A stretch of 50,772 bases of DNA from positions 1 to 50,772 of the forward strand of contig JAUNBK010000007.1 of assembly GCA_030527105.1 (NCBI GenBank), written 5' to 3'. The notes beneath the pieces were generated by a model. The model made no database searches. It was not told the origin of the DNA and was given only the letters and a program-made list of their open reading frames with translations. Position 1 is the stretch's first letter. Every line of letters begins with the position of its first letter. The position numbers were made by a program, and so were the translations under genes. The stretch comes from Planctomycetia bacterium (GTDB lineage: Bacteria; Planctomycetota; Planctomycetia; Pirellulales; Thermoguttaceae). Below are positions 7,521 to 18,791 of this stretch, piece after piece.

Positions 7521-8204
7521 ATGGCGAAGCGATCAAAGCGAATGCGTAATATGGCGTCTCAGACGCCGGGCAAAACGCCGCTCCCCCTTACGGAGGCGGT
7601 CAGTTTATTAAAAAAGTTTAACACCACGAAGTTCGATCAGTCTGTCGAAGTCCACATTCGTTTGGGTATTGATCCCAAACAGGCGGACCAGATTGTGAGA
7701 AGCTCAATCACTCTTCCGCACGGTATTGGTAAGGAAGTGCGTGTTGCGGTTTTCGCGAAAGGCGATAAACTCGACGAAGCTGTTGCGGCTGGCGCGGACG
7801 TCTACGGAGGTCCCGATTTGGCGCAGAAAGTCAAAGACGGATTTCTCGATTTCGATGCGTGTATTGCTACGCCGGATATGATGGGCGTGGTTGGTCCTTT
7901 GGGTAGGATCCTTGGTCCTCGTGGTTTGATGCCTGCACCTAAAGCGGGAACCGTCACGATGGATGTCGCGAAAGTCGTCAAGGAATACAAAGCTGGAAAA
8001 GTGGAATTCCGAAACGACAGCGGTGGAAACGTTCACGCGATTGTTGGGAAACTCAGCTTTACTGAGGAACAGTTGGCTGAAAACATCAAAAAGTTCATCG
8101 ACTATATTCAGGTTTTGAAACCTCAGACTGCGAAGGGACAGTATATCAAAGGCATTGCGATTAGCGCAACCATGTCTCCTGGCGTAAGAGTTCAACAACA
8201 GTAA
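7521..8204 (+). CDS. rplA: Ribosomal protein uL1
   Basis: 227 residues, matching the family. Typical motifs are [34 protein letters not shown] and the C-terminal [19 protein letters not shown]. It forms the L1 stalk of the 50S subunit, and in many bacteria it also represses translation of rplK-rplA. It follows rplK by 31 bases, with AGGAAAGCGGAAG upstream of the ATG. Confidence 0.97.
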   Translation: MAKRSKRMRNMASQTPGKTPLPLTEAVSLLKKFNTTKFDQSVEVHIRLGIDPKQADQIVRSSITLPHGIGKEVRVAVFAKGDKLDEAVAAGADVYGGPDLAQKVKDGFLDFDACIATPDMMGVVGPLGRILGPRGLMPAPKAGTVTMDVAKVVKEYKAGKVEFRNDSGGNVHAIVGKLSFTEEQLAENIKKFIDYIQVLKPQTAKGQYIKGIAISATMSPGVRVQQQ

Positions 8205-8225
8205 CACGAAAACGGTAACGAAACA

Positions 8226-8768
8226 ATGAGTAAGTATGTAAAAGATTTGGTCACCAATCACGTTGCTGCGCAGCTCGACGGCGTGCAGGATGCGCTTTTG
8301 GTTGACATGGTTGGAATGACGGCGAACGAAACGAACCAACTTCGTGGTGAGCTGGAGGAAAAGGGCGTTTCCTTGATGGTGGTCAAGAATACTCTTGCGC
8401 GCCGTGCTTTCGAAAAAACGAGTCTTGGTCCTCTTTTTACCACGATTGGTGGCTCCTCCGCTATGTGCTGGGGGTGCGAGGATATCGTATCGCTCACGAA
8501 AATTGTGTGTGGGCTTGCTGCGGACAAACGTTACGCAGACAAATTTGTCGTGAAATGCGGCGTGATGGACAAAGAGCGTCTCGAAGCGGATCAGGTCAAA
8601 GCCGTTAGCACTTGGCCATCCCGAACCGAACAGCTCGGTATGTTGGTCGGACAAATCCTTGGTCCTGGTGCCAATCTTGCAGCCGCAATGCTTGGTCCCG
8701 GCTCGACGATTGCTGGGCAGCTTAAAACAAAGGCGGGGGACGAAGCAGACGCTGATTCTGCCGAGTAG
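8226..8768 (+). CDS. rplJ: Ribosomal protein uL10
   Basis: 180 residues. The N-terminal rRNA-binding part has the usual MTANETNQLRGEL and VVKNTLARRAFE motifs. The C-terminal helix, where bL12 dimers dock, is rich in alanine and ends in an acidic tail (DEADADSAE). It forms the base of the stalk with bL12 and uL11. It begins 21 bases after rplA with a weak ribosome binding site, which suggests translational coupling. A 181-base spacer separates it from rplL. Confidence 0.96.
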   Translation: MSKYVKDLVTNHVAAQLDGVQDALLVDMVGMTANETNQLRGELEEKGVSLMVVKNTLARRAFEKTSLGPLFTTIGGSSAMCWGCEDIVSLTKIVCGLAADKRYADKFVVKCGVMDKERLEADQVKAVSTWPSRTEQLGMLVGQILGPGANLAAAMLGPGSTIAGQLKTKAGDEADADSAE

Positions 8769-8789
8769 TTATAATTTAAATTTGTGCGC

Positions 8790-8805
8790 GGTTGTTTGAC
8801 CGCTA
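8790..8805 (+). promoter_or_regulatory. Small hairpin in the rplJ-rplL spacer
   Basis: GCGGT and ACCGC form a 5-bp stem with loop TGTTTG. In many bacteria an RNA-processing site or extra promoter in this spacer raises bL12 output fourfold over uL10. The long spacer here fits that, but nothing more specific can be read. Confidence 0.25.
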
Positions 8806-8949
8806 AAAATATAACCCATTGTTGAGCGTGCAGGAAGTGTGCGAATATTTTGCGGTGTGAGCTTAGCAAAAGTGTGAGTTTTGCACAAAAGATGTCCCAG
8901 ACCGAGTGTACGCAGATGCAATACAATTCATTTGAAAGGAACAAATCAG

Positions 8950-9351
8950 ATGTCTACAGATCGTGAATTTTCCGCTTTGGCTATCGAACTTGGCGACAAA
9001 ATTGCTGAGCTGACCTTGAAGCAGGCGAAAGAGCTTGCGGATTACCTCAAGGACGTCCATGGAATCGAAGCCGCCGCTGGTGGTGCCGTTGTCATGGCTG
9101 CTGGTCCTGCGGCTGGTGCAGAGACTGCAGCTGTTGAGCAGACCGAGTTCACCGTTGTTATGGATTCCTTCGGCGACAAGAAAGTCGAAGTCATTAAGGT
9201 TATCCGTGGTCTGACCGGCTTGGGACTCAAAGAGTCTAAAGAGCTTGTCGAGTCCGCTCCTTGCAAAATCAAGGAAGGCGTTTCTAAGGAAGAAGCCGAG
9301 AAAATCAAGGCTGACCTCGAAGCCGCTGGCGCTGCCGTTAAGATTCAATAG
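8950..9351 (+). CDS. rplL: Ribosomal protein bL12 (L7/L12)
   Basis: 133 residues, typical length. The N-terminal dimer domain is followed by an alanine/glycine-rich hinge ([21 protein letters not shown]) and then the C-terminal domain with [13 protein letters not shown] [30 protein letters not shown] and a final AAGAAVKIQ. It recruits translation factors to the ribosome. The ATG at 8950 is preferred over an upstream in-frame start because GAAAGGA lies at the right distance and the family start motif follows. It is followed by a strong terminator. Confidence 0.96.
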   Translation: MSTDREFSALAIELGDKIAELTLKQAKELADYLKDVHGIEAAAGGAVVMAAGPAAGAETAAVEQTEFTVVMDSFGDKKVEVIKVIRGLTGLGLKESKELVESAPCKIKEGVSKEEAEKIKADLEAAGAAVKIQ

Positions 9352-9371
9352 TCTTGTTTTTCAAGAATTTG

Positions 9372-9408
9372 GAGCGGATCAGCGCAAGTTGGTCTGCTCT
9401 TTTTTTTG
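9372..9408 (+). terminator. Rho-independent terminator after rplL
   Basis: GAGCGGATCA (9372-9381) pairs over ten positions, with G-T pairs, to TGGTCTGCTC (9390-9399), and nine T follow at once (9400-9408). This closes the rplKAJL unit, so rpoBC depends mainly on its own promoter. Confidence 0.9.
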
Positions 9409-9502
9409 GTAAAGAGGCAGGTTCTTTTTTTATGTGTTTCTTTTTTCTTGTGAAACGCCAAATATTCGATAAAGTTGTGGAAAAACATGTTTTTTTCTAT
9501 AT

Positions 9503-9537
9503 CCCCCCCTTGTCTTAATTTGGAATTTGGGTATAAT
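9503..9537 (+). promoter_or_regulatory. Promoter with poly-C element, for rpoBC
   Basis: Seven C (9503-9509), TTGTCT (9510-9515), 16 bases and a perfect TATAAT (9532-9537). The start would be near 9544, which leaves a leader of about 330 bases before rpoB. The spacing equals that of the tRNA-tuf and tRNA-Trp promoters. Confidence 0.75.
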
Positions 9538-9673
9538 CCCAATATTCAAATTTGGTTGAACTTGCACATGCTGACAAAACTGTTCATTTCGTTTATTCGA
9601 TTTGGATGGCGTACGACGAATCAAGTAAACTTTTTTTATTTTTTCGACACAATCGCATTCAAAAAGGAGTGGG

Positions 9674-9724
9674 ATGAGCAGCTATGTTGGTGAAAATTGG
9701 AATAAACCTGTAACAACCGCGTAG
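9674..9724 (+). CDS. 16-codon leader open frame before rpoB
   Basis: AAAAAGGAG stands just before an ATG that opens a 16-codon frame (MSSYVGENWNKPVTTA), ending in TAG at 9722-9724. The stop codon falls in the 5' arm of a terminator-like hairpin (9715-9746). A ribosome that reaches it would cover that arm. This is the layout of a transcription attenuator or of translation-coupled readthrough. No run of codons for a single amino acid is seen, so a classical amino-acid attenuator is not indicated. It has not been shown to be translated. Confidence 0.45.
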   Translation: MSSYVGENWNKPVTTA

Positions 9725-9752
9725 AATTCGTTCATTTTACGCGGTTTTGTCT
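9715..9752 (+). terminator. Terminator-like hairpin inside the rpoB leader
   Basis: AACCGCGTA (9715-9723) pairs perfectly with TACGCGGTT (9738-9746), and the next bases are TTGTCTGTTT. It lies about 180 bases after the predicted start and 125 bases before rpoB, and overlaps the end of the short leader frame. It could end a fraction of transcripts and so set the amount of RNA polymerase made. Confidence 0.6.
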
Positions 9753-9774
9753 GTTTGCGCAGACGGGGTGCGTC

Positions 9775-9836
9775 CTGCGGCTTTAGTCGTGGGGTTATAG
9801 TGTCATTTTCTGACATCACGTCCGCAGAATTTTTTT
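9775..9836 (+). terminator. Second structured element of the rpoB leader, with T7 tract
   Basis: CTGCGG (9775-9780) can pair with CCGCAG (9822-9827), enclosing CGTG/CACG and TGTCA/TGACA stems with bulges. AATTTTTTT follows at once. It resembles an imperfect intrinsic terminator 37 bases before the rpoB start. Alternative pairing with the upstream hairpin was not tested. Confidence 0.45.
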
Positions 9837-9873
9837 GTGGAGTAAATCCTGGTAGATATCTGGTGAATAATCA

Positions 9874-12800
9874 ATGGCAACATCTCAAACACGTCGTATT
9901 TATCCCGAAAATGTTCGTCGTTTCGGATCGGGCATCGAAGCTCTTCCCGTTCCTGATTTGACGAAAATTCAGACAACCAGTTACGAGCGCTTTCTTCAGT
10001 ATCAATATCCTGAGGAAGAGCGTGACTCGCTTCCTGATGAAATCAAACTGAACGATTACAAAATTCCGCCGGATAAACGCGAAAATATCGGTTTGGAAGC
10101 CGTTTTGCGCGAGATTTTCCCGATCTCTGGTCATGATGACAAGGTGAGTTTGGAATACGTGCATTACGAGCTTGGGAAGCCGCGTTTTGAGCCGGACGAA
10201 TGTCGTCGTCTGAGATTGACGTACGGACGCCCTCTCAAGGTTCGCCTTCGTTTGAACAAAGAGCAGCCCGTTGAGGAGGATGTTTTTCTTGGCGAGTTGC
10301 CCATCATGCTTGGTGGTGGCGAATTCATCATCAATGGTGCGGAGCGTGTGGTGGTGAGTCAGCTCCACAGAAGCCCTGGTGTCGATTTCGTCTCGGACGA
10401 GGAGGCAACGGGGGACAGTCGAATGTTCAGTTGCCGAATTATTCCTGAGCGTGGTAGTTGGATTGAGTTGAATATCTCCAAAAAAGAGAGCATCAATGTT
10501 CGTATTGATCAAACGACGAAATTTTCCCCCATCACCCTCCTGCGCGCGATGGATCCGCGATATTCCGACAATGCGGGGATATTCCGAGCCTTTTTTGAGA
10601 CCCAAGTCGTTTCGACGAAGGGTGGCAAGTGCGTTGCGAACATCGAGGGGAAAATTGCCGTTGGCGACGTTATCTACCCCGTCGGTTCTGACAACGTTGG
10701 CGAGATTATTGTCGAGTGCGGACAGAAGATTACGAAGAATCTTGCGGAGCAAATTTGCACCTCGGGCAACACGCAGATCGAGGTGATGCAGGATGCCAAA
10801 AACACCCTTTTCATGAACACTTTGGCGGAAGATCTTACACAAAGTCACGAAGAAGCCCTCCTGCGCATTTATCAAAAACTGCGCCCAGGGAACCCGCCGC
10901 AGTTGGACAAGGCTCGAAAGTTGTTCGACGAGAAGTTTTACGACGTCAATCGATACCGATTGGGGCGCGTCGGGCGTTTCCGCATGAATCGCAAATTTGG
11001 GCTGGACGTCTCGGAAGAGGTTATGACCCTTCAGCCGGAGGATCTTATTTCCGCTATCAAGGCGATCGTTGGTCTCTACAATGGCGACCCGAATTATCAA
11101 GTCGACGATATCGACCACTTGGGTAATCGACGTTTGCGCACGATTGATGAGCTTGCCTCGGACGAAATTCGAAAGGGTTTCGCCAAGCTGCGCCGAACGG
11201 TTCAAGATCGCATGAGTTCGAAGGATACGCAAGATATGACGCCTCGGGCGCTTGTCAATCCGAAGAGCATTTCGTCGGCAGTCGATTTCTTCTTTGGTCG
11301 TGGCGAGTTGTCGCAGGTTGTCGACCAAACAAACCCACTTTCGATGCTCACGCACGAGCGTCGTTTGTCTGCGTTGGGTCCTGGTGGTTTGAATCGAAAG
11401 CGCGCGGGCTTCGAAGTTCGAGACGTCCACAGTTCGCACTACGGTCGAATTTGCCCGATTGAGACGCCGGAAGGTACGAACATCGGTTTGATTTCGAGCC
11501 TCGGTATTTTCGGAAGTGTGGACGAGTACGGATTTCTTGTAACGCCCTACCAAATCGTGGAAGAAGGACGCCTCACGGGTGAGGTACGCTGGCTCCGCGC
11601 TGATGAGGAGGGGGACGCAATTTTCGCCCCTGCCGACGTTATTATTGAGAACGGCTACATTGTTGGCGACAGTCGCGCGGTTGGTGAAAACGTGATTGCC
11701 AGGCGCTCGGGGGAGTACGAAGTCGTCAACGTGAAAAAGGTCAACTATATCGACGTTTCGCCCTGCCAAATGGTGGGTGTCTCGGCGGGCTTGATCCCAT
11801 TTTTGGAGCACGACGACGCGAACCGCGCGTTGATGGGTTCGAACATGCAGCGCCAAGCGGTCCCGCTTCTTGTCTCCGAAACGCCGCTCGTCGGCACCGG
11901 TATGGAACGTGTGGCGGCTCTCAACTCGAGTCTTTTGATTCGTGCGAAACGCGGCGGAACCGTCACGTATTGCGACGCAAGAAGAATCGAAATCGGCGAC
12001 GATATCTATATCCTTCGGAAATTCAAGGGTTTGAACGAACGAACGTGTCAGAATCAGAAACCGATTGTTGTGCCGGGACAGGTTGTGGAAGCTGGTGATG
12101 TGATTGCGGACGGGGCGGCTACTCACGAAGGCAATTTGGCGTTGGGGAGAAACGTTCTTGTCGCGTTTATGGTCTGGGAAGGATACAACTTCGAGGACGC
12201 TATCATCCTGAGCGAGGAGCTTGTGCAAAACGATGTGTACACCTCTATCCACATTGAGGAGTACGACACGGAGATTCGCGAAACGAAGCTGGGGAAAGAG
12301 GAATTCACGCGTGATATTCCGAACGTCTCTGAGAAGATGTTGCGAAATTTGGACGAAAACGGAATCGTTCGAATTGGAACGTACGTGCGCCCGAACGATA
12401 TTCTTGTCGGAAAGGTAACGCCGAAATCCAAAACGGAATTGACGCCGGAAGAAAAACTCCTCCACACGATCTTTGGTCGCGCTGGTGAAGACGTGAAGGA
12501 CGATTCGCTTCAGGTTCCGTCCGGCGTCGAAGGTATTGTGATCGACACGCAGTACTATTCTCGACGGATGAGTTTGAGCGAGTACGAGCGTTCGGAATTC
12601 GAGGCGCAAGTTCATGAGGCGGAGACGGAGTGCAGCGAAATAGTCGCACGGGTCTTTGGCAACATGATCGAACGTCTTGAAGAAGTGTTGGGAACGCCTG
12701 TTTTGGACAAAGCGGGACGACCTATCGTCGAGGGGAAGTCACACAAAGATATTGTGGTTGAGGCTCGCGGCTTCAACTATATGACATATTTAGATCTTCC

Positions 12801-13671
12801 CAAAGCGAAGCGCCAGCGGGTGATGGACATCCTGCTCGAGTGTCGTCCGCGCGTGGAAATGGCGCTTGACATGCTGGATCAGAAACTCGCCTCCCTTAAA
12901 ATCGGTGACGAGTTGCGTACGGGCGTGCTGCGTATGGCGAAAGTGTATATCGCGACGAAACGAGTCATTTCAGTCGGCGACAAAATGGCAGGTCGCCACG
13001 GAAACAAGGGTGTGATTTCGAAGATCATGCCGCGCGAAGACATGCCGTTCCTTGCGGACGGTACGCCGGTGCAGATTTTGCTCAACCCGTTGGGCGTTCC
13101 CTCTCGTATGAATGTGGGACAGATTATGGAGACACACCTCGGTTGGGCGGGTGCGACGAAGGGTTTTCGCTCAATTACTCCCGTTTTTAGCGGTGCGACG
13201 GAAGCGGACATTAACGAAGCGTGTGAGGAGGCGGGGTTGCCAAGAAATGGGAAGACGCGCCTCTTCGATGGAAGGACGGGCGAGCCGTTCGAGCAGGAGA
13301 CGACGGTTGGGTATATTTATATGCTCAAGCTGCACCACCTTGTTGACGACAAAGTGCACGCGAGAAGTACGGGGCCTTACTCCATGATTACGCAGCAGCC
13401 TTTGGGTGGGAAAGCTCGTTTTGGCGGTCAGCGTTTTGGAGAAATGGAAGTCTGGGCGCTCGAAGCCTACGGTGCTGCGTACGTCCTTCAGGAATTGCTC
13501 ACTGTCAAAAGTGACGACGTGGAAGGGCGAACGAAAATTTACGAAGCCATGGTCAAGGGCGAAAATCGTCTTGAGGCTGGCACGCCCGCAAGTTTCGACG
13601 TTTTGACGAACGAAATTCGAGGTTTGGGTTTGAATATGCAGTTGGAGCGCGCAAGCAACCTGCCCTCCTGA
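9874..13671 (+). CDS. rpoB: RNA polymerase beta subunit
   Basis: 1265 residues, full length, with no large insertion or deletion seen. Recognisable parts are the start [20 protein letters not shown], the lobe with [10 protein letters not shown], the active-site region [28 protein letters not shown] and the C-terminal [18 protein letters not shown]. With RpoC it forms the catalytic centre of transcription. The residues of the rifampicin pocket region ([26 protein letters not shown], about 480-505) match the usual pattern closely, with [20 protein letters not shown] kept. The ribosome binding site is weak (GGTGAA). It lies downstream of a leader with two terminator-like structures. Confidence 0.98.
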   Translation: MATSQTRRIYPENVRRFGSGIEALPVPDLTKIQTTSYERFLQYQYPEEERDSLPDEIKLNDYKIPPDKRENIGLEAVLREIFPISGHDDKVSLEYVHYELGKPRFEPDECRRLRLTYGRPLKVRLRLNKEQPVEEDVFLGELPIMLGGGEFIINGAERVVVSQLHRSPGVDFVSDEEATGDSRMFSCRIIPERGSWIELNISKKESINVRIDQTTKFSPITLLRAMDPRYSDNAGIFRAFFETQVVSTKGGKCVANIEGKIAVGDVIYPVGSDNVGEIIVECGQKITKNLAEQICTSGNTQIEVMQDAKNTLFMNTLAEDLTQSHEEALLRIYQKLRPGNPPQLDKARKLFDEKFYDVNRYRLGRVGRFRMNRKFGLDVSEEVMTLQPEDLISAIKAIVGLYNGDPNYQVDDIDHLGNRRLRTIDELASDEIRKGFAKLRRTVQDRMSSKDTQDMTPRALVNPKSISSAVDFFFGRGELSQVVDQTNPLSMLTHERRLSALGPGGLNRKRAGFEVRDVHSSHYGRICPIETPEGTNIGLISSLGIFGSVDEYGFLVTPYQIVEEGRLTGEVRWLRADEEGDAIFAPADVIIENGYIVGDSRAVGENVIARRSGEYEVVNVKKVNYIDVSPCQMVGVSAGLIPFLEHDDANRALMGSNMQRQAVPLLVSETPLVGTGMERVAALNSSLLIRAKRGGTVTYCDARRIEIGDDIYILRKFKGLNERTCQNQKPIVVPGQVVEAGDVIADGAATHEGNLALGRNVLVAFMVWEGYNFEDAIILSEELVQNDVYTSIHIEEYDTEIRETKLGKEEFTRDIPNVSEKMLRNLDENGIVRIGTYVRPNDILVGKVTPKSKTELTPEEKLLHTIFGRAGEDVKDDSLQVPSGVEGIVIDTQYYSRRMSLSEYERSEFEAQVHEAETECSEIVARVFGNMIERLEEVLGTPVLDKAGRPIVEGKSHKDIVVEARGFNYMTYLDLPKAKRQRVMDILLECRPRVEMALDMLDQKLASLKIGDELRTGVLRMAKVYIATKRVISVGDKMAGRHGNKGVISKIMPREDMPFLADGTPVQILLNPLGVPSRMNVGQIMETHLGWAGATKGFRSITPVFSGATEADINEACEEAGLPRNGKTRLFDGRTGEPFEQETTVGYIYMLKLHHLVDDKVHARSTGPYSMITQQPLGGKARFGGQRFGEMEVWALEAYGAAYVLQELLTVKSDDVEGRTKIYEAMVKGENRLEAGTPASFDVLTNEIRGLGLNMQLERASNLPS

Positions 13672-13702
13672 CACACGAAATAGTCGCACAAAAAACATTC
13701 CA

Positions 13703-13736
13703 CCAACAGTCCCGCTTGTCCTTTCGGGGCTGTTGG
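13703..13736 (+). terminator. Hairpin between rpoB and rpoC
   Basis: CCAACAGTCCCG (13703-13714) pairs over 12 positions, with one G-T pair, to CGGGGCTGTTGG (13725-13736), with loop CTTGTCCTTT. It is followed by TTTAACACA, too few T for a strong terminator. In an operon gap of 96 bases it may protect the rpoB message or act as a weak attenuator. Confidence 0.55.
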
Positions 13737-13767
13737 TTTAACACATAATTCATAGGAGATTCGGTGA

Positions 13768-16700
13768 ATGAGTAATTCCGATCGCAATTACGAGCGCATT
13801 AACGATTACACCTCTGTAAGAATTAGCCTTGCACGCCCGCACGATATTCGAAGTTGGTCGTATGGCGAGGTGAAAAAGCCGGAAACGATTAATTATCGAA
13901 CATATCGACCGGAGCGCGATGGTCTTTTCTGCGAGCGTATCTTTGGTCCAGAGAAGGATTGGGAGTGCACTTGTCAAAAGTATCGCGGCATGAAATACAA
14001 AGGGATGATCTGCGACCGTTGCGGCGTCAAAATCACCCATAGTCGTGTCCGTCGTCAGCGCATGGGGCATATTGAGCTTGCCGCCCCTGTCGTGCATATT
14101 TGGTTTTTCAAGACCACCCCGAGTCGACTGGGGAATCTTCTCGATATGAAGATGAGCCAGTTAGAAAAAGTCATTTATTTTCAGGACTACGTTGTCCTTG
14201 ATCCGAAAGACACGCCTCTCAAAATCCGCCAAACGCTCACGGAGGGGGAATATCGCGACGCGGTCGCGACTTATGGTGCCGACGGATTCCGCGCGGAAAT
14301 GGGTGCTGAGGCAATTCGCCAGTTGCTCATGGATCTCGATCTTGTCACCCTCTCGGGTGAGTTGAGAGAAGAATTGAAGACGACCAATTCAAAACAGCGC
14401 AAAAAGGAGCTTATCAACCGTTTGAAGATCGTCGAGTCCCTGCGCGACAGCGACAATCGTCCGGAGTGGATGGTTTTGGACGTGATTCCGGTGATTCCTC
14501 CCGACTTGAGACCGTTGGTGATGTTGGAGAGCGGAAATTTCGCAACGAGCGACCTCAATGATTTGTATCGCCGAATCATCAATAGAAACAATCGTCTCCG
14601 CAAATTGGTTGATCTCAACGCGCCCGAGGTGATTGTTCGCAACGAGAAGCGAATGCTTCAGCAGTCGGTCGACGCGCTCTTTGACAATGGGCGTTGCCGA
14701 CGTCCCGTTTTGGGGAGCAGCAATCGTGCGATGAAGTCGCTCACGGACCTGATTAAGGGTAAGCAGGGGCGGTTCCGCGAAAACCTTCTCGGAAAGCGCG
14801 TGGACTATTCAGCGCGTTCCGTGATTGTCGTGGGCCCCACGCTCCGCTTGCACCAGTGTGGCTTGCCAAAAAAAATCGCGCTGGAGTTGTTCCAACCTTT
14901 CATCATCCGTCGTTTGAAGGAATTGGAGCATGCCGACACGATCAAGAGCGCGAAAAAGATGCTCGAACGCCAAGACGAGGAGGTTTGGGATATTTTGGAA
15001 GAGGTGATTCGGAATCACCCTGTTTTGCTCAACCGTGCGCCGACGCTGCACCGAATGGGTATTCAAGCGTTTGAGCCGATTTTGGTCGAAGGAAACGCGA
15101 TCAAACTTCATCCGCTCGTGTGCAAAGGGTTCAACGCGGACTTCGACGGCGACCAAATGGCGGTGCATCTTCCCCTCTCCATTGAGGCGCAGGTGGAAGC
15201 TCACACCCTGATGATGGCGACGAACAATATTTTCAGCCCCGCAAACGGAAACCCGATCATCAGCCCGTCTCAAGACGTCGTTATGGGGTGTTACTACATG
15301 ACTATCCCGCTCGACGGCTGCTTGGGCGAGGGGATGAAATTCGCGTCCTTCCAAGAAGTCCACACCGCTTACGCACTCGAAAAGGTTAAGCTTCACTCCC
15401 AGATTTATGTGCGGCTTCCTGAAGGGTATGTCGTGAAGGATCAGCCAGAGATCAAACCGGGGCAGCTCCTCAAAACCACAGTTGGGCGCGTCCTCTTTAA
15501 CGACAATTTGCCAGACGGAATGCCGTTCTACAATGAGCCGATGAAGAGCGGTACGTTGGGGCGTGTTATCTCCGACTGCTATGAGTTGCTTGGAGCGCGT
15601 TCCACGATTGACCTTCTCGACGACATGAACCAGATGGGTTTTCGCCAAAGTACGAGATCGGGTCTTTCTTTCGCGACGGACGATTTGATTACGCCTGCCT
15701 CGAAGAAGCAGATTATCGACGATACAGAGCGAAGCGTGATGCGGATTCAGCGCGACTATCAGCGAGGGCACATCACGGATCGTGAACGATACGCCAAGGT
15801 ATTGGACGCGTGGACGAGTGCGCGTGAGACGATCACTCGAGAGATGAAATCTGCGCTCGAAAACGATCATCGTGCCCCAGGCTACGTCAACCCGATCTTT
15901 TTGATGTCCCAATCTGGCGCGCGAGGTGGTATCGAGCAGATTCGTCAGCTATCTGGAATGCGTGGTTTGATGGCGAAACCGTCAGGAAAGATTATCGAAA
16001 CGCCAATTAAAGCAAACTTCCGCGAGGGGCTGAGCGTGTTGGAGTATTTCTCCTCGACGCACGGTGCGCGCAAGGGTTTGGCAGACACGGCGCTCAAGAC
16101 GGCGGACTCGGGATACATGACACGAAAGCTCGCGGATGTGGCGCAGAACGTTGTTGTCACTTGCGAAGATTGCGGCACGACGCAGGGTATCTCCAAGGGG
16201 ATCATTTATCGCAGTGAGAAAGTCGAAGTCAGCTTGGCGGACTCGATTAAGGGGCGCGTAAGCTGCCGCAATATCGTCCACTCGATCACGGACGAAGTGA
16301 TTGTTCGCGCGAACGAGATGATTACGATCGAAGCCGCTAGAAAAATCGACGAAATGGGCATCGAAAAGATTATGGTTCGAAGTCCATTGACGTGTGAAGC
16401 TCCTCTGGGCATCTGCGCAAAATGCTACGGTATGGACTTGTCCACGGGCATGTTGGTCGAGCAAGGAATGGCGGTCGGAACCATTGCCGCCCAGAGTATC
16501 GGCGAGCCGGGCACGCAGCTCACGATGCGTACGTTCCACATCGGTGGTACTGCTGCTCACGGCGTGGAGGAAAGAGAAGTTCGCAACAAGAAAGCGGGTA
16601 CTCTCCACTATATCAACATGAAGGTCGTGAAAAACGACGCAGGACAGATAATCTGTCTTTCGAGAAACAGCGAGCTGGCGATCATTGATAGCCGAGGTCG

Positions 16701-18228
16701 TGAGTTGGAACGTTATAACGTCCCAGTAGGTGCGATTATTCTCGAGGAAGATTTGTCGTCTGTCGGAGCCAACACGGTGATTGGTCGTTGGGACCCGCAT
16801 AGTATCCCAACGCTTGCCGAGCGGTCCGGAAAGGTGCGTTTTGAGGGGTTGATTGAGGGCGAAACCGTCCGCGTCGAGCGTGATGCCTCGGGAACCGTCC
16901 GTCGCATTGTGATGGAACATCGCGGAGAGTATCATCCTCAAATCGTGCTCGAGGACAAAGATGGGAAAATGATCGACTACATCTACCTGGTCGAAAAAGC
17001 GAACATCGAAGTTGAGGAAGGCACTTGGGTCACGGCAGGTACGATTCTTGCTAAAACTCCTCGAGAAGTCGCGGGAACGCAAGACATCACGGGTGGTCTT
17101 CCGCGAGTCAGCGAGATTTTTGAGGCGCGCAAGCCGAAGGATCCCGCCGTGATTGCAGAGGTGAGTGGGCGTGTCGAGCTGTTGCAGGAAAAACGGCGCG
17201 GAAAGCGTACGGTCATTATCACTAACGATGCCATTCGTGACGAGAATGGCGACGTAAAAATCCACGAGCACCTCATCCCGCCAGGGCGTCAGCTTCGTGT
17301 TGGAGCAGGCGACATGGTGAGAGCAGGCGACGCGCTGGTCGAAGGTCCCCTCGTGCCGCACGATATTCTCCGCGTCTCGGGCGAAGAAGCGGTTCAACAG
17401 TATCTCACACGTGAGGTGCAGAAGGTGTATCGTTCGCAGAACGTGAAAATTAACGACAAGCACATTGAGATTATCGTCTCGCAAATGCTTCGTAAGGTTT
17501 TGGTGGAAGACGTCGGCGACACGGGGCTTCTCGAGGGTGCCATCATGGACAAGTTCGATTTCTTCGCCAAAAACAAGGCGCTCGATCGTTGCGTGAAGGT
17601 CGTGGATCCGGGCGACACGGGTTTTGTGCACGGTGAAATTGTTCCGAAAGAGCAATTTGAGGTGCGGAATGAGGAAACGGAAAGCACTGGCGGAACGCCT
17701 GCGACTTTCACGGCACCGAAACACGCCACAGGCAGTACGCAGCTCCTTGGTATTTCCAAGGCGGCCGTTCAAAGCTCCAGTTTCATTTCGGCGGCCAGCT
17801 TCCAAGAAACTACCAAGGTTCTCACGGAAGCAGCGCTCGCTGGGAAGGTCGACAATCTGGTTGGGCTCAAGGAGAACGTCATTTTGGGGCACCTTATCCC
17901 GGCAGGCACGGGGTTCAAAATCTACCAAAATGCCGAGTGGACACAAAACGCCAACGCAATCGACGAGGGACCGGCGAGTTCGTTCGAGAGTTTGTTTGCA
18001 GAGAACGAGGACGGCAGCTTCCCGCTTTTGGACGACGCGCATGCCAATTTGGAGAGTTTGGGACTTTTTGACGATGAGCCTTCTGATGATGAACCTACTG
18101 ACGATGAGATCAATGAGGTTTTGAGCGATGTGGACGAAGGTGAGGGGCTTGACTCGGATTCCTCTCAGGACTCCGCCGCTTCTATGCCGCCGCGCCGCAC
18201 GGCGTTGGACGACTTGCTCAACGAATAG
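13768..18228 (+). CDS. rpoC: RNA polymerase beta' subunit
   Basis: 1486 residues. The first zinc site (CTC...CDRCGVKI) is near the N terminus, and the catalytic [12 protein letters not shown] with its three Mg-binding Asp is near residue 456. The trigger-loop region follows, and a second zinc site is formed by CEDC and [13 protein letters not shown]. The last 60 or so residues form an unusual acidic, Asp/Ser-rich tail (many DD and EP, e.g. [15 protein letters not shown]) that ends in a short basic segment, [10 protein letters not shown]. This tail is absent from E. coli RpoC. TAGGAG precedes the ATG. It is co-transcribed with rpoB. Confidence 0.98.
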   Translation: MSNSDRNYERINDYTSVRISLARPHDIRSWSYGEVKKPETINYRTYRPERDGLFCERIFGPEKDWECTCQKYRGMKYKGMICDRCGVKITHSRVRRQRMGHIELAAPVVHIWFFKTTPSRLGNLLDMKMSQLEKVIYFQDYVVLDPKDTPLKIRQTLTEGEYRDAVATYGADGFRAEMGAEAIRQLLMDLDLVTLSGELREELKTTNSKQRKKELINRLKIVESLRDSDNRPEWMVLDVIPVIPPDLRPLVMLESGNFATSDLNDLYRRIINRNNRLRKLVDLNAPEVIVRNEKRMLQQSVDALFDNGRCRRPVLGSSNRAMKSLTDLIKGKQGRFRENLLGKRVDYSARSVIVVGPTLRLHQCGLPKKIALELFQPFIIRRLKELEHADTIKSAKKMLERQDEEVWDILEEVIRNHPVLLNRAPTLHRMGIQAFEPILVEGNAIKLHPLVCKGFNADFDGDQMAVHLPLSIEAQVEAHTLMMATNNIFSPANGNPIISPSQDVVMGCYYMTIPLDGCLGEGMKFASFQEVHTAYALEKVKLHSQIYVRLPEGYVVKDQPEIKPGQLLKTTVGRVLFNDNLPDGMPFYNEPMKSGTLGRVISDCYELLGARSTIDLLDDMNQMGFRQSTRSGLSFATDDLITPASKKQIIDDTERSVMRIQRDYQRGHITDRERYAKVLDAWTSARETITREMKSALENDHRAPGYVNPIFLMSQSGARGGIEQIRQLSGMRGLMAKPSGKIIETPIKANFREGLSVLEYFSSTHGARKGLADTALKTADSGYMTRKLADVAQNVVVTCEDCGTTQGISKGIIYRSEKVEVSLADSIKGRVSCRNIVHSITDEVIVRANEMITIEAARKIDEMGIEKIMVRSPLTCEAPLGICAKCYGMDLSTGMLVEQGMAVGTIAAQSIGEPGTQLTMRTFHIGGTAAHGVEEREVRNKKAGTLHYINMKVVKNDAGQIICLSRNSELAIIDSRGRELERYNVPVGAIILEEDLSSVGANTVIGRWDPHSIPTLAERSGKVRFEGLIEGETVRVERDASGTVRRIVMEHRGEYHPQIVLEDKDGKMIDYIYLVEKANIEVEEGTWVTAGTILAKTPREVAGTQDITGGLPRVSEIFEARKPKDPAVIAEVSGRVELLQEKRRGKRTVIITNDAIRDENGDVKIHEHLIPPGRQLRVGAGDMVRAGDALVEGPLVPHDILRVSGEEAVQQYLTREVQKVYRSQNVKINDKHIEIIVSQMLRKVLVEDVGDTGLLEGAIMDKFDFFAKNKALDRCVKVVDPGDTGFVHGEIVPKEQFEVRNEETESTGGTPATFTAPKHATGSTQLLGISKAAVQSSSFISAASFQETTKVLTEAALAGKVDNLVGLKENVILGHLIPAGTGFKIYQNAEWTQNANAIDEGPASSFESLFAENEDGSFPLLDDAHANLESLGLFDDEPSDDEPTDDEINEVLSDVDEGEGLDSDSSQDSAASMPPRRTALDDLLNE

Positions 18229-18242
18229 TGAGACCTGCCATG

Positions 18243-18271
18243 GCTCGCACGGGCGCTGTGCCTGTGTGAGC
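18243..18271 (+). terminator. GC-rich hairpin after rpoC, no T tract
   Basis: GCTCGCACGGGC (18243-18254) pairs over all 12 positions with GCCTGTGTGAGC (18260-18271) around a 5-base loop, 15 bases after the rpoC stop. GTGGGGG follows instead of T. It resembles the hairpin after tuf and may mark the 3' end of the rpoBC message. Confidence 0.5.
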
Positions 18272-18388
18272 GTGGGGGATATGATAGAGTTAAAACCGTG
18301 GTTTGAGGGGTTGTTTTTCGAGACAGCCCAAAATCGCGGTTTTTTCGTCTCAATTCCGCACAAAAGCAGAGAAGAAAGGGGATAGAAG

Positions 18389-18721
18389 ATGGAAGAAGAG
18401 AGCGCAAAACTCCCGTTTGAAGGGACGGCGGAGGGAATTCTTCTGTTCGTCAAAGGCGCGCCCGGCTCGAGGAAAAACGAAATTCGGGGCGTTACAAATG
18501 GGGCTTTGAAAGTCTGCTGCACTCAAGTGCCCGAAAAGGGGAAAGCGAACAAAGCAATATTGGAGATTTTAGTCAAAAGTCTACGGCTTAAGAAGTCCCA
18601 AATCTCCCTCGTTGCTGGAGAAACGGACTCGAATAAGAAGTTTCTCATCACGAATCTGGAGGTCGCGGAGCTTCAATCGCGCATTGAATCCGCCGCCTCT
18701 GAGAAAAACGCAGCCTCTTGA
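18389..18721 (+). CDS. DUF167 (YggU-like) family protein
   Basis: 110 residues. The sequence LLFVKGAPGSRKNEIRGV, then LKVCCTQVPEKGKANKAILEIL and SQISLVAGETDSNKKFLI, fits the DUF167 family: V-x-P-x-(A)-x-x-x-I, the conserved P-E-x-G-K-A-N and the G-x-x-S-x-x-K segment. The role of this family is not known; it is a small alpha/beta fold found in many bacteria and in eukaryotes. The gene stands 160 bases after rpoC with GAAAGGGGATAG before the ATG. Its stop is 71 bases from the stop of the convergent nucleotide-sugar gene. Confidence 0.85.
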   Translation: MEEESAKLPFEGTAEGILLFVKGAPGSRKNEIRGVTNGALKVCCTQVPEKGKANKAILEILVKSLRLKKSQISLVAGETDSNKKFLITNLEVAELQSRIESAASEKNAAS

Positions 18722-18729
18722 ATTGGCGC

Positions 18730-18765
18730 GGTTCTATAAAACGACTGGGTTCTATAAAACGACCG
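18730..18765. repeat. Two tandem 18-base units
   Basis: GGTTCTATAAAACGAC is present at 18730-18745 and again at 18748-18763 in the short spacer between two convergent genes. No further copy was noticed. Its role is unknown. Confidence 0.7.
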
Positions 18766-18791
18766 GGGTCAACTCAAGAGGCGCAAAATGC

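Noticed and set aside
9871..12615. A 914-codon open frame opposite rpoB
   Set aside because: It mirrors the rpoB frame, has no ribosome binding site or recognisable domain, and its composition (many Arg, His, Asn) is that of an antisense shadow.
15982..18522. An 846-codon open frame opposite rpoC
   Set aside because: Antisense to a well-conserved gene and without any family motif; explained by the codon use of rpoC.
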